Part shown: one piece after another, positions 24,912 to 33,546 of the stretch | How the letters are laid out: each line of letters starts with the position of its first letter | How positions within the stretch are numbered: the stretch's first letter is position 1 | Program-made: the position numbers and the translations under genes | From: Pseudoflavitalea sp. G-6-1-2 | Lineage (GTDB): Bacteria > Bacteroidota > Bacteroidia > Chitinophagales > Chitinophagaceae | Reading direction: 5' to 3' | Length of the DNA stretch: 64,000 nucleotides | NCBI RefSeq assembly: GCF_012927185.1 | Contig: NZ_JABBGB010000003.1 | Coordinates: 992,001-1,056,000 of the forward strand | The notes under the pieces: model-generated | Seen by the model: only the letters and a program-made list of their open reading frames with translations | Database searches by the model: none | Told to the model about the DNA's origin: nothing

Positions 24912-26912
24912 ATGATCTCATACAAACCCTTAACAGCACTGATCGTATTGCTCTGTATAGTGAAAGGACTGAATGCGCAGGTGAGCGACACGATCCCCCC
25001 CGAAATTGAACCGGGAATAGACAGTAATCAGGTTAAACTGAACGCCGTTCTGCGGCCGCTAAGGCAGATCGCAGGGGCTCCGGCTGCCTTCTACACCTAT
25101 TTCTGGGAGTTCGGCGATGGCACTTACAGCTTCGACAGATCACCCGTACATCATTACAGGGATACCGGCGATTACGATATCCGGCTCTTTGCCACCAACA
25201 ACTATGATGATGGCAAGAAGCCGCCCACCCGTCTCCGCCGCGTTCGCGTAGAAGAAAAGAAGAAGCGAACCATGCTGGCCATGAACAATCAGCCATCTTT
25301 CTTTTCCGGAACCGGCTCGCTGGAGATCCGCTCCAATCAGCAACCCAAACCGGGTGAAGACATGGTGCTGCTGCTCGGTTACCGGAACAGACCCGGCGCT
25401 CCCGTGTCGAACGTAAGCGGTTCCGTGATGCTGCTCTACAACGAAAAACAGTTCTCACAAAACGCTTTCGATTTTGCCGATGCAAGAACTTATCATCAGG
25501 AGAAAACCATCGGATATGATTCACTGATTGCAATGGCGCCTGCCGATGCTTCTACCTACATGGCCGGAGAACCAGACAGGACGGGACTTTTCAGCGTAAG
25601 CGGCACCGAATATGATCCGCTTGCCGGAAAAAAAGAACTGCTGCAATGGCTGAAGCAGGAAACGGAAAGCTTCCGCACACAAAAGATCTGGCGCATCGAT
25701 AATGTAAAACCGGGCGAAGAAAAATTCATGTTCATTTCCATCAATACATTGCCGGGAATGATCAAAGACACCAATGCGATGGTCACCATTGCCGGATTGT
25801 TTATTCCGGATGATCCCAGCATGGAACCAGAACGTTTCAACCTCGAAATGCAGATTGTGGCCTCGCACGATCCCAACAAGCTTCAGCTGCGCAACCGCCG
25901 CCTCAACTATCGTTTCACTACAAAGAATAAAGACAATACCTACAAAGTCCGTTTCCAGAATACCGGCAAGGGACCCGCCAAACGGATTGCCATTACAGTG
26001 AGCCTTCCCGGCATGCTCAATTCAGCCACGTTGAAAGTGGTGGACATGAAGCCTGCCTGCGTCTGGTGCAGCACTGCCTATCCCAATCAGAGCTGCATCG
26101 ACACGCTTGTTTTCAAAGACAGCATTCAGTTCATCTTCAAAAATATTTACCTGCCCGGCACACAGCAGGAAGGAGTAACCGACCCGGATTCTACCATGGG
26201 CTACATAAAATACGTGCTCAATTTCAACAAGGGTATGAAGAAGCTGCCCTTCACCAGCAGCGCTGCCATTGTGTTTGATAAGAATGAACCGATCTATACA
26301 AACCGCTCTGTGGGCCGCTTCCGCAAAGGATTGTCTCCGGGAATTATGGTTGGATACAATACGGCGCTGGGTGCCAACCTCACCGAAATACCGAAGCAGA
26401 ACTATACAATCGGATTTACACTTTCCGAATATTCGCCGTACAAACCTTATCTGCAATGGGAGCTCTATCTGCAACCATCGCGCAAACAGGAAACCTATCT
26501 CGGAAGAAGAATGGGAGGTGATACGGTGATCGATGGGCGCGGACAAAAAGTAGAGTACCGCGATCAATACCACAGGGTAGAGGTACTCGGCATCGAAGCG
26601 GTACCCATTCAGGTGCGATACAATCTCAAATCCTGGATCGGTACAGGTGCAGGATTGCTCGTAGCCGGAGAGATCAGCCGCAAAACATCGCAGTATATCG
26701 AAGCCAATGTGATCAGCGCAAATGGTGTATCCGCCATGCTGAAAGGTGTGCAGAATGCCAAAACCGAAGCCTTCTCAAAATGGAGGGGCGCAGTGTTTGC
26801 GGATATACAGCTCGGAATGGTTCGCGTAGGACCAGCACTGGGCGTGCGTTTGCTGCATTATATCAATCCAGCTCAGCAACGGATATACTTTTTTGCTACC
26901 TGGAGAATTTAA
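24912..26912 (+). CDS. Exported PKD-domain surface protein with beta-rich C-terminal region
   Basis: A 666-residue protein with a signal peptide (LTALIVLLCIVKGLNAQ). A PKD domain is at about residues 30-115 (YTYFWEFGDGTYSFDRSPVH, HYRDTGDYDIRLFATN). The middle contains a DUF7619/DUF11-like segment (YKVRFQNTGKGPAKRIAITV). The last 170 residues alternate like outer-membrane beta strands (YTIGFTLSEYSPYKPYLQWE, GTGAGLLVAGEIS, MVRVGPALGVRLLHY), so a small outer-membrane barrel is possible. The CHAT gene begins 37 bases downstream, so the two are probably cotranscribed. Confidence 0.75.
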   Translation: MISYKPLTALIVLLCIVKGLNAQVSDTIPPEIEPGIDSNQVKLNAVLRPLRQIAGAPAAFYTYFWEFGDGTYSFDRSPVHHYRDTGDYDIRLFATNNYDDGKKPPTRLRRVRVEEKKKRTMLAMNNQPSFFSGTGSLEIRSNQQPKPGEDMVLLLGYRNRPGAPVSNVSGSVMLLYNEKQFSQNAFDFADARTYHQEKTIGYDSLIAMAPADASTYMAGEPDRTGLFSVSGTEYDPLAGKKELLQWLKQETESFRTQKIWRIDNVKPGEEKFMFISINTLPGMIKDTNAMVTIAGLFIPDDPSMEPERFNLEMQIVASHDPNKLQLRNRRLNYRFTTKNKDNTYKVRFQNTGKGPAKRIAITVSLPGMLNSATLKVVDMKPACVWCSTAYPNQSCIDTLVFKDSIQFIFKNIYLPGTQQEGVTDPDSTMGYIKYVLNFNKGMKKLPFTSSAAIVFDKNEPIYTNRSVGRFRKGLSPGIMVGYNTALGANLTEIPKQNYTIGFTLSEYSPYKPYLQWELYLQPSRKQETYLGRRMGGDTVIDGRGQKVEYRDQYHRVEVLGIEAVPIQVRYNLKSWIGTGAGLLVAGEISRKTSQYIEANVISANGVSAMLKGVQNAKTEAFSKWRGAVFADIQLGMVRVGPALGVRLLHYINPAQQRIYFFATWRI

Positions 26913-26949
26913 TGGCTTCAAACGACTATCTTTAGGCAAACACTGGCTG

Positions 26950-29691
26950 ATGACCCGCCGCCTGTGCGCTGCCCAACTACTAATTACATTTCTCTTTTTG
27001 CTGCTGCATGGCAAAGCCAATGCAGTGGCCGACTCCACTGCGCTGCCTGCCGCATTGCAGCAGCAGCTGAATGATTTCAAAAATAAGAATGATCTCACTG
27101 CCTGGCTTTACGCCCGCATCGATTATGCAGAGAAATCACCTGCTGAACGAACTGCTTTTCTCATGAGGACACAGCAGGAGGCATGGCGCGGATACCAAAC
27201 CCTTCCCGAACGCGCAGCATGGTTCAATCTGCTGATACTGCAAGGCTACAATCAATTGCAGACAGGCAACATGCTTGCCAGTATCCATGCCTATGAAAAA
27301 GCCATGGAGTTCTACGATGCCTATCCAATCGCCGATACCGACGAATATGTTGAATATGTGCTGAAGCCGCTCGGCAACAATTACACCCGCCTGGCCGATT
27401 ACGATGCCGCATTCTACATCCACCAGAAAACATTGCAGCTTCAACTGAAAGATTCTGTACGATTGAGCAGGGCAGGACTCTACGCCAATCTCGCCACCTG
27501 TTCCCGATGGAAAGGAAACCTGCCACTCGCAGCCTCTTACTGCAAACTCGGATTGAAAGATTGCGATAAGAATGCCGCTCTCTACGGATTGCTGCTGAAC
27601 AATTACGCCGATATTTTGCAGGAACAGAATAAACCGGACAGTGCATTTCATTTCAGTCAGCTTGCATTGCAGCAACTGCGCACATTCAAAACCCGCTTCA
27701 ACACCGATCCACAGGCATTGTACTGGTATGCTGCTGCGTTGCAGATCAATGCCAGATTATTGCTGCATCGTCAGGAGTATGCAGCCAGCATCAGCAATGC
27801 AAAGGAGGCAATGCAACTACTGCAGCAGTACTTTCCGGTTACGCATCAGCGGGAGAAAGCAAAGCTGCATGTTTTGCTGGGAGATATTTATCAGCAGCAT
27901 CAGCAGGCGCCACGGGCCATGGATCATTACCAGCAGGCGATGTTGTTGTTATTGCCCGGATGGAAACCTGCCAATGCACAGCAGCTTCCTCCCGACGAAC
28001 TGCTTTATCCCGAAAATACCATCACCGATGCACTGGCCGGAAAAGCAGCTGCGCTGGCTTCCATGCAGTACGATGATATCGCACTCGAACACTATTTCTC
28101 CATGTTTCGCGCCGCGCGTAAGCTCCGCGAAGCATTCGCCTATACCAGCTCGCGTGTACGCGATATGCAATTGCTCAGATCGCGCGCAGAAGCGGCGATG
28201 GATCTCGCATGGTCGCTGCATTCCAGATCTTCTGTTTCTGCACTCTACAAGAATAAATTGCTGCTGGTTACCGAACTGAGCAAAGCCCAGGTTTTGCAGG
28301 AAGAAAGATCGCTGCGCTGGCAGTTCAGATCCAATGCTTCTTCGGATGTACTGCAAAACAAAAAACGCAGATTGCAGGAAGCCATCATCTACTATCAGCA
28401 CGAAATAATCGAAGCGCGCGGAAAAGAAAAGGAAAAGCTCAGCGCACTGGCTGAAGAAACAGAATACGAACTAACACTACTGAATAAACGCAATAACGAT
28501 TCCTCTGTCACTGCTTCCTCCGGTTTAACATCCGCTGATTTGCTGCAGATGCTCACCGCCATTCCTGCAGGTACGAGCATGCTCAGTTTTTTTGAAGGAA
28601 GAAACAACAGCTACGTTATCCGGTTCAATGCACAGGGTGTTACGGATCTGATTCGTTTGCAGGGCGCAGATCAGCTGGCGGGCTCCATCAGGTCATTCGT
28701 TAAAAAGTGGTATGGCAGCGGAGCGCAGCCCATGATCAATGCTCCGGTTGTTTATGCAGCTGAAAGTTATCATCTCTACAATACCATACTCGGTCAGCTG
28801 AAATGGGCACCCGGACAGCAATGCATCTTGTTGCCCGATGGCAGTTTCGGCCAGCTTCCGTTCGATGCACTGCTCACAGAACCCACCGAAAGCAGCAATG
28901 CCGGTAACTGGAATATGTTCTTCAAAAAATGTCTGCTCAGTCAGGCATGGAGCCTGCAAACCTGGTACGAACAACAGAAAGCAAACTATGCACAGGGGAA
29001 TTTTGCTGCATGGTTTGTGGCAAAGAGCAGCAACAATCAATTACCGGAACTGGAGGTGGAGAAAGAACAGCAATGGCTCGAAGCACAATTCCCCGGAAAA
29101 TACTATCTCAATGAAAAGGCCAGCTGGCAAGCCTTTCAGCTGAATGCAGACAGCGCTTCCGTGCTGCATATCGGCACACATGCAGTGGCTGCGCAAGCGG
29201 GAAACGATCCGTATCTTCAGTTATTCGATCAGCCTTACTACCTCTTCGATCTGCAATACAAACATTTCGCTCCGGCCCTCGTTTGGCTGGGTGCGTGCAG
29301 AACCGGCGATGGCGAACTGATGGAAGGAGAGGGTGTAAACAGCCTCAGCCGCGCCTTCACTGTAGCCGGCGCTGGTGGCGTTGTTGCCGGCATGTGGAAT
29401 GTGAACGATAAAGCCTCTGCTGAAATTATGGAACAGTTCTATCAGCAGGTAGCGGGTGGACAAAATGCCGCCCTGGCACTGCACAGCGCAAAAGACGATT
29501 ATCTCTACAGGCATCGCAAGAATCAATTGCTGCAACTGCCTTATTATTGGGCAGGATACACGTACAGCGGGCATCTTCAATCGATCTACATGCCTATCAA
29601 AACACCTGCTTTTGCCTGGATACTTGCCATGATCAGCATCATGATCATGATTGGATTTTTCCTCTGGTTCTTCAAAAAAGGATACCAATAA
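26950..29691 (+). CDS. Exported TPR-CHAT (caspase-like) protein with C-terminal membrane anchor
   Basis: A 913-residue protein from ATG 26950, which gives a signal peptide (LLITFLFLLLHGKANA); a TTG 57 bases earlier is less likely. Residues about 60-420 are TPR-like helical repeats (MLASIHAYEKAMEFYDAYPI, AALYGLLLNNYADILQEQNK). Residues about 560-890 form a CHAT peptidase domain with His744 in HIGTHA and Cys783 in LGACRTGDG, followed by the family segment GEGVNSLSRAFTVAGAGGVV. A C-terminal transmembrane helix (FAWILAMISIMIMIGFFLWF) ends in KKGYQ. CHAT enzymes are cysteine proteases of the caspase clan; here the domain should face the periplasm. Both catalytic residues are intact. Confidence 0.88.
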   Translation: MTRRLCAAQLLITFLFLLLHGKANAVADSTALPAALQQQLNDFKNKNDLTAWLYARIDYAEKSPAERTAFLMRTQQEAWRGYQTLPERAAWFNLLILQGYNQLQTGNMLASIHAYEKAMEFYDAYPIADTDEYVEYVLKPLGNNYTRLADYDAAFYIHQKTLQLQLKDSVRLSRAGLYANLATCSRWKGNLPLAASYCKLGLKDCDKNAALYGLLLNNYADILQEQNKPDSAFHFSQLALQQLRTFKTRFNTDPQALYWYAAALQINARLLLHRQEYAASISNAKEAMQLLQQYFPVTHQREKAKLHVLLGDIYQQHQQAPRAMDHYQQAMLLLLPGWKPANAQQLPPDELLYPENTITDALAGKAAALASMQYDDIALEHYFSMFRAARKLREAFAYTSSRVRDMQLLRSRAEAAMDLAWSLHSRSSVSALYKNKLLLVTELSKAQVLQEERSLRWQFRSNASSDVLQNKKRRLQEAIIYYQHEIIEARGKEKEKLSALAEETEYELTLLNKRNNDSSVTASSGLTSADLLQMLTAIPAGTSMLSFFEGRNNSYVIRFNAQGVTDLIRLQGADQLAGSIRSFVKKWYGSGAQPMINAPVVYAAESYHLYNTILGQLKWAPGQQCILLPDGSFGQLPFDALLTEPTESSNAGNWNMFFKKCLLSQAWSLQTWYEQQKANYAQGNFAAWFVAKSSNNQLPELEVEKEQQWLEAQFPGKYYLNEKASWQAFQLNADSASVLHIGTHAVAAQAGNDPYLQLFDQPYYLFDLQYKHFAPALVWLGACRTGDGELMEGEGVNSLSRAFTVAGAGGVVAGMWNVNDKASAEIMEQFYQQVAGGQNAALALHSAKDDYLYRHRKNQLLQLPYYWAGYTYSGHLQSIYMPIKTPAFAWILAMISIMIMIGFFLWFFKKGYQ

Positions 29692-29695
29692 AAAA

Positions 29696-29722
29696 GACCG
29701 GCATTGCTACGCAACACCGGTC
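29696..29722. terminator. Terminator between CHAT gene and Rnk-like gene
   Basis: GACCGG/CCGGTC outer stem with an inner TTGC/GCAA pairing. On the minus strand it is followed by six T and lies about 22 bases past the Rnk-like stop; it also closes the convergent CHAT gene. Confidence 0.75.
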
Positions 29723-29744
29723 CTGAACAATGAACATATACGCA

Positions 29745-30140
29745 TCATGCAAAAGCCTCGTTCACTACTTCCATCACCTTATACATTTTTTCGCCGGCCG
29801 GCATTTTCCAGTTCACTGTCTGCCCTTTACGGTAACCAATAAGTGCAGTGCCGATTGGGGCGAGTACAGACACTTTGCCATCGTTGATGGCAGCCTTCTC
29901 AGGCAATACCAGCATGAGGTTGATGAGTTTGCCCGTTCGGTGATCCTGTATGGTAACAGTTGAGTTTAGTCTGATTACATCAAGTGGAAATTCTTCCTTG
30001 CTCAATACGGTGCCTTTGGTTAATTCTTCTTTTAATTTCTCTGCATTTTTCTGATCGAAAAGATTAAGATAGTTGCCGCCTTTGATATAGGAGGTCAGCA
30101 ATTGCACGTCTTCTTTCAACAGAATTAATTCATTGGTCAT
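29745..30140 (-). CDS. GreA/GreB-family C-terminal domain protein, Rnk-like
   Basis: A 131-residue protein. The N-terminal 45 residues form a short helical segment. The C-terminal FKBP-like domain matches GreA/GreB and Rnk (LNSTVTIQDHRTGKLINLML, VLAPIGTALIGYRKGQTVNW). The full GreA coiled coil is absent, so it cannot rescue RNA polymerase by the GreA mechanism; Rnk-type proteins instead bind the polymerase secondary channel region or regulate nucleotide metabolism. It is located 11 bases downstream of the glutamate-synthase-family gene on the same strand. Confidence 0.85.
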   Translation of the reverse strand: MTNELILLKEDVQLLTSYIKGGNYLNLFDQKNAEKLKEELTKGTVLSKEEFPLDVIRLNSTVTIQDHRTGKLINLMLVLPEKAAINDGKVSVLAPIGTALIGYRKGQTVNWKMPAGEKMYKVMEVVNEAFA

Positions 30141-30151
30141 TGCTGTATGAT

Positions 30152-31711
30152 TTAGTTTAGTAATGATTGTCTGGTATTGCTTACTGCAGTCTGATGCAGC
30201 TGATAGATCTCTGCAAAACTTTGCGTGTTGAGCGCATCCGTTTTGCGGAAGAACTTAGTGGCCGTTACATCGCTGAGTCGTTTGAATCCGCAGGCTTCCA
30301 TCAGTTCTACCACTGCTTTGATGGTACCGGTATGGAAATTGGCCACACGATGTTTTTTATCGGTGATATCGATGCCCTTGTACAGTCGCGGATCCTGTGT
30401 TGCCACGCCTGCAGGGCATTTGCCGCTGTCGCATTGCAAAGCCTGCACGCATCCCAGAGAGAACATCATGCCTCTTGCACTGTAGCAGGCGTGTGCACCC
30501 AGCGCCAGTGTTTTGAGAATATCGAAACCCGTAATGAGACGGCCTGCGGCGATGATGCGCACAGCATCCTGCAGATCGAACTCGCGGAGTGTGCGCGATG
30601 CAAAAGCCAGTGCATCGTGCAGAGGCATACCGAGGTGATCGGTGAACTCCAGCGGCGCAGCGCCTGTTCCTCCTTCGGCTCCATCGATGGTGATGAAGTC
30701 CGGTAAAATGCCGGTAGTGATCATAGCCTGACAGACAGACCTGAACTCGTGTTTGTTCCCGATGCAGAGTTTGAAGCCTACGGGTTTTCCACCGGAAAGA
30801 TTCCGGAGTTTCGAGAGAAACCATAACAGTTCCTGTGCATTGCTGAATGCACTGTGAGCAGGAGGGGAGGCAACGGTTGTGCCTGGCTCTACATTTCTGA
30901 TAGCTGCAATTTCAGGCGTGTTCTTCGAGGCGGGAAGAATGCCGCCATGGCCGGGCTTGGCGCCCTGAGAGAGTTTCAGCTCAATCATTTTCACTTCTGG
31001 GCGAAGGGCATTGTTGCGGAAATGTTCGTCGGAGAAATGTCCATCTGCATCGCGGCATCCGAAATAACCGGTACCGATCTGCCAGATGAGATCGCCTCCC
31101 ATCAGATGATAACTGCTGATGCCACCCTCACCGGTATTATGTGCAAAGCCTCCGATAGCGGCGCCTTTGTTGAGGCTTTCTACGGCGGTTCTGCTCAGTG
31201 CACCATAACTCATGGCGCCGATGTTGAGGATGCTGGCATGATAAGGCTGTGCACACTGCGCATTGCCGATCCATACACGAAGGTCTTTTTCGGCTACGTG
31301 TGCAGGATAGAGTGAATGGGCCAGCCATTCGAACCCCGGTTGCATGGGGTCTGCCTGCATGCCAAAGGCTACAGTCTGTTTTTCATTTTTCGCACGCTGA
31401 TACACAATCGAACGCTGACGGCGGTTGAATGGTCGCCCATCGAGATCCGATTCGAAAAAATACTGCCTCAGTTCGGGCCTTACTTTTTCGGACAGATACC
31501 TGAAATACCCGAGTACCGGGTAATTGCGAAGCACAGCGTGCTTCTTCTGAATACGGTTGTAAATGGCAAGCAACAATAAAGGCAGCGCCAGCAGCAATAC
31601 AGGTAACCATGATCCTCCGAGGTAGGCCTCACGAAGCATGATCACATTCAAAATTGCCAGTAACGCAATAATACTGCCGCTCGCCGAAATCCTGGATTGA
31701 TTTCGCTGCAT
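30152..31711 (-). CDS. FMN-binding glutamate synthase family protein, membrane-anchored
   Basis: A 519-residue protein related to the central domain of the glutamate synthase large subunit. Two hydrophobic helices occupy residues about 10-50. The FMN barrel shows ILNIGAMSYGALS, GEGGISSYH, GAKPGHGGILPA and DGAEGGTGAAPLEF. The 3Fe-4S ligand spacing of GltB is kept (CVQALQCDSGKC, i.e. C-x5-C-x4-C, followed by PAGVATQ). It lacks the glutaminase domain, so ammonia-dependent or entirely different chemistry is likely. The substrate of these stand-alone forms is not established. Confidence 0.9.
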   Translation of the reverse strand: MQRNQSRISASGSIIALLAILNVIMLREAYLGGSWLPVLLLALPLLLLAIYNRIQKKHAVLRNYPVLGYFRYLSEKVRPELRQYFFESDLDGRPFNRRQRSIVYQRAKNEKQTVAFGMQADPMQPGFEWLAHSLYPAHVAEKDLRVWIGNAQCAQPYHASILNIGAMSYGALSRTAVESLNKGAAIGGFAHNTGEGGISSYHLMGGDLIWQIGTGYFGCRDADGHFSDEHFRNNALRPEVKMIELKLSQGAKPGHGGILPASKNTPEIAAIRNVEPGTTVASPPAHSAFSNAQELLWFLSKLRNLSGGKPVGFKLCIGNKHEFRSVCQAMITTGILPDFITIDGAEGGTGAAPLEFTDHLGMPLHDALAFASRTLREFDLQDAVRIIAAGRLITGFDILKTLALGAHACYSARGMMFSLGCVQALQCDSGKCPAGVATQDPRLYKGIDITDKKHRVANFHTGTIKAVVELMEACGFKRLSDVTATKFFRKTDALNTQSFAEIYQLHQTAVSNTRQSLLN

Positions 31712-32015
31712 AGCAATACCATTTTAACTGTAGAGAATAAATAAGAGGTGAAAGTCCCCCCGGGTCTGCCGATCAATGGCGGATATAGCCGGGGCTTAAG
31801 TATTAAAGTCTTTAAAGCTGGAGAAGTAGTACAGCTTCTGTGCGAAACGAGGGCTCATTACACTTGCATGCACGCAATTGTTGTATGCAAGCGCAATGGT
31901 GTGCGCCGCAACAGAATGCCTGCATGATATGGTGAATGAATTGTTCACGTTGTACAAATATAGCCCTTACCGCATGGTGGGCAAGGGCAGGGGAGTTTCC
32001 TAATGAGATTTTAAC
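31712..32015. other. Intergenic stretch upstream of the glutamate-synthase-family gene
   Basis: About 300 bases. It contains an inverted repeat CTTGCAT (31863-31869) / ATGCAAG (31885-31891) that could be an operator or a weak hairpin, and a C/G-rich patch near 31755-31800. No coding sequence or recognisable RNA. Confidence 0.4.
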
Positions 32016-32504
32016 TTAGTTGATCTCTTCGAAGATGCCGGTGCGTTTGTTCTTGCGAACATTGTCCCAGTCGAAATATCTTCCGTTCATGCAGATGTAC
32101 ACGCCATGTGGAAGCGTTTGAGCAAATGCGAGTGCGCCGCCGAGGTTGAAGAATCCGTCGGAGCTGCCGAATTTGTAGGGGATCATGGCTCCGGTGATTA
32201 CGATGGTTTTGTCTTTTACTTTTTCGGCCAGCACTTTGGCAGTAACCGTCATGGTATCGGTACCATGGGTGATCACGATCCTTTCCTCAGGAGAATTGCG
32301 TACCTGATGGGCTATCAGTTCGCGGTCTTCGTCTGTCATCAGCAGGCTGTCGATCATCATCAGCGTTCGAACAGTGGTATCAATTGTACTGCGGGCGCGC
32401 AGCAACATCTCCGGAAGATGGGTTTCCTTGAAGAAAAGTTCTCCGTTCAGTTCGTTGTACTCTTTGTCGAAAGTTCCGCCTGTGATAAAGATTCTGATAG
32501 ACAT
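32016..32504 (-). CDS. Half-length asparaginase-like protein (N-terminal domain only)
   Basis: A 162-residue protein matching only the N-terminal domain of L-asparaginases. The first catalytic loop is present as ITGGTFDKEYN with Thr at the nucleophile position, the second as THGTDTM (Thr-Asp pair), and TGAMIPYKFGSSDG follows. Normal asparaginases are about 330 residues with a second domain completing the active site of a neighbouring subunit. A complete start, stop and promoter argue for a functional short form rather than a broken gene. Activity on asparagine is uncertain. Confidence 0.8.
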   Translation of the reverse strand: MSIRIFITGGTFDKEYNELNGELFFKETHLPEMLLRARSTIDTTVRTLMMIDSLLMTDEDRELIAHQVRNSPEERIVITHGTDTMTVTAKVLAEKVKDKTIVITGAMIPYKFGSSDGFFNLGGALAFAQTLPHGVYICMNGRYFDWDNVRKNKRTGIFEEIN

Positions 32505-32875
32505 TTGAAGGTGTTATGGTGCGCAAATTTAGCATTCTGCAAGGGAATATGCCAGCGGTTTTTGAAGCTCTCCCGGCTGATTGCCATTGAGTTAGGCCGT
32601 TGTATAATCAAATTGCCCGTTTGTTGGATAAACTGCAAACATCGGGGGCTGCAACCGAACAATATTCAGCAAAGGGGGCTGAGAAATTGAAAGCGATCAG
32701 CGCCGGAATTTTGTGCCTTTTGCGAGGATGAAATGCCAGTTGCGAAGCCGTTTTCAGCTTAAAAAGTATGCATTGAACCATTCAAAGGTTATATCGGTAC
32801 CGAAATAAAGTATTAAGCAAACCAAACTCATTTTCGCATCATTCTAATGGCTTTATTTACATTTCGCAACTGACT
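32505..32875. other. Divergent intergenic region
   Basis: About 370 bases between divergent genes. It contains the promoter element of the asparaginase-like gene at 32524-32531 and a one-mismatch element TACATTTC at 32858-32865 ahead of the plus-strand gene. I see nothing else. Confidence 0.45.
32524..32531 (-). promoter_or_regulatory. Bacteroidota-type -7 promoter element, TAAATTTG, for asparaginase-like gene
   Basis: Exact TAnnTTTG match on the minus strand, 19 bases before the ATG at 32504. Confidence 0.6.
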
Positions 32876-33151
32876 ATGGAAAGAGATCCAAGGTATAAAG
32901 CAGTAAAATTAATGGTTGAAAAGGGAGAGATAACCGTATTCAATGAAATGTTCAGAATCATCCCTAAAAGTGTTGTGGCAGCGGACCTGGGTAAACAGAA
33001 TATCCGGTTCACTATGCTCATGAACCGCATTGACAGGTTCACATTGAAAGACCTGTTTCTACTCGGCAAGTTCTTCGATCTCGACGAACGCATGATCTTC
33101 GAACTCGCTTATCAACAATATTTGCAACAAAAGGCCAGAAAGAGCGATTGA
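32876..33151 (+). CDS. Small conserved protein, possibly DNA-binding
   Basis: A 91-residue, charged, all-helical protein without a signal peptide. The pattern IPKSVVAADLG, then RFTMLMNRIDRFTLKDL, resembles a helix-turn-helix preceded by an amphipathic helix, and similar small proteins are common in Chitinophagaceae and Sphingobacteria. A regulatory role is a guess. A strong terminator follows about 105 bases after the stop. Confidence 0.65.
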   Translation: MERDPRYKAVKLMVEKGEITVFNEMFRIIPKSVVAADLGKQNIRFTMLMNRIDRFTLKDLFLLGKFFDLDERMIFELAYQQYLQQKARKSD

Positions 33152-33256
33152 TGCGGAAGCATTAAAACATTGTGCATCAATTTTAACCATTAACCTGTTC
33201 CTGCAGCAGCTTCCGACTTTTCCATCACTCAAACGATTAGTAGCCTGTAAAAAAGC

Positions 33257-33294
33257 AGGAGACTGCACCAGAGATTGGTCAGTCTCCTTTTTTA
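33257..33294 (+). terminator. Intrinsic terminator downstream of the small helical protein gene
   Basis: Stem AGGAGACTG / CAGTCTCCT, 14-base loop, followed by an uninterrupted T run. Confidence 0.85.
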
Positions 33295-33326
33295 TTTTTC
33301 TTTCAAGCCTTAGCTCAGTTTTTACC

Positions 33327-33395
33327 CGGCTTTTTCCGGCTCATACCCGAATAACTATCGGCTCTTTCCGGCTCATAGTCGGCTAACTGTCGGCT
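33327..33395. repeat. Two 32-base imperfect tandem repeats plus the start of a third
   Basis: Unit 1 (33327-33358) and unit 2 (33359-33390) agree at 26 of 32 positions. Both begin CGGCT and contain TTTCCGGCTCATA and TAACT. A third unit begins (CGGCTC) and stops. The motif CGGCT recurs about every 12-16 bases. The array is about 150-200 bases ahead of the regulator gene of the GH2/GH63 locus and could be a protein-binding site. Confidence 0.7.
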
Positions 33396-33546
33396 CCCCA
33401 TTGGAAACACAGGCCTATAACCAATGCAATCACTTGTTCATACTCATTGAATGGGGCTGAACTTGCTCAGTCTCGGAATTTCCCTTTATATTGCAAGCGG
33501 TAGGCATCCATAAACTATTGTTGCATACACCCCTTCCACAGAAATT

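Larger units (their letters stand above)
33152..33546. other. Intergenic region with terminator and tandem repeat
   Basis: About 395 bases upstream of the TPR regulator. It holds a terminator (33257-33294) and two 32-base imperfect tandem repeats (33327-33390). No coding sequence is recognised. Confidence 0.6.

Noticed and set aside
26950-29691. TPR-CHAT gene as part of a CRISPR type III-E (Craspase) system
   Set aside because: No Cas7-11, Cas1/Cas2 or array nearby, and this protein has a signal peptide and a membrane anchor.
31740-31900. G/C-rich patch and inverted repeat as a structured RNA or riboswitch
   Set aside because: Only a 7-bp arm pair is visible and no known riboswitch core could be matched.
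33327-33395. Tandem repeats as a possible CRISPR array
   Set aside because: Only two adjoining units plus a fragment, no unique spacers between them, and no cas genes in the window.
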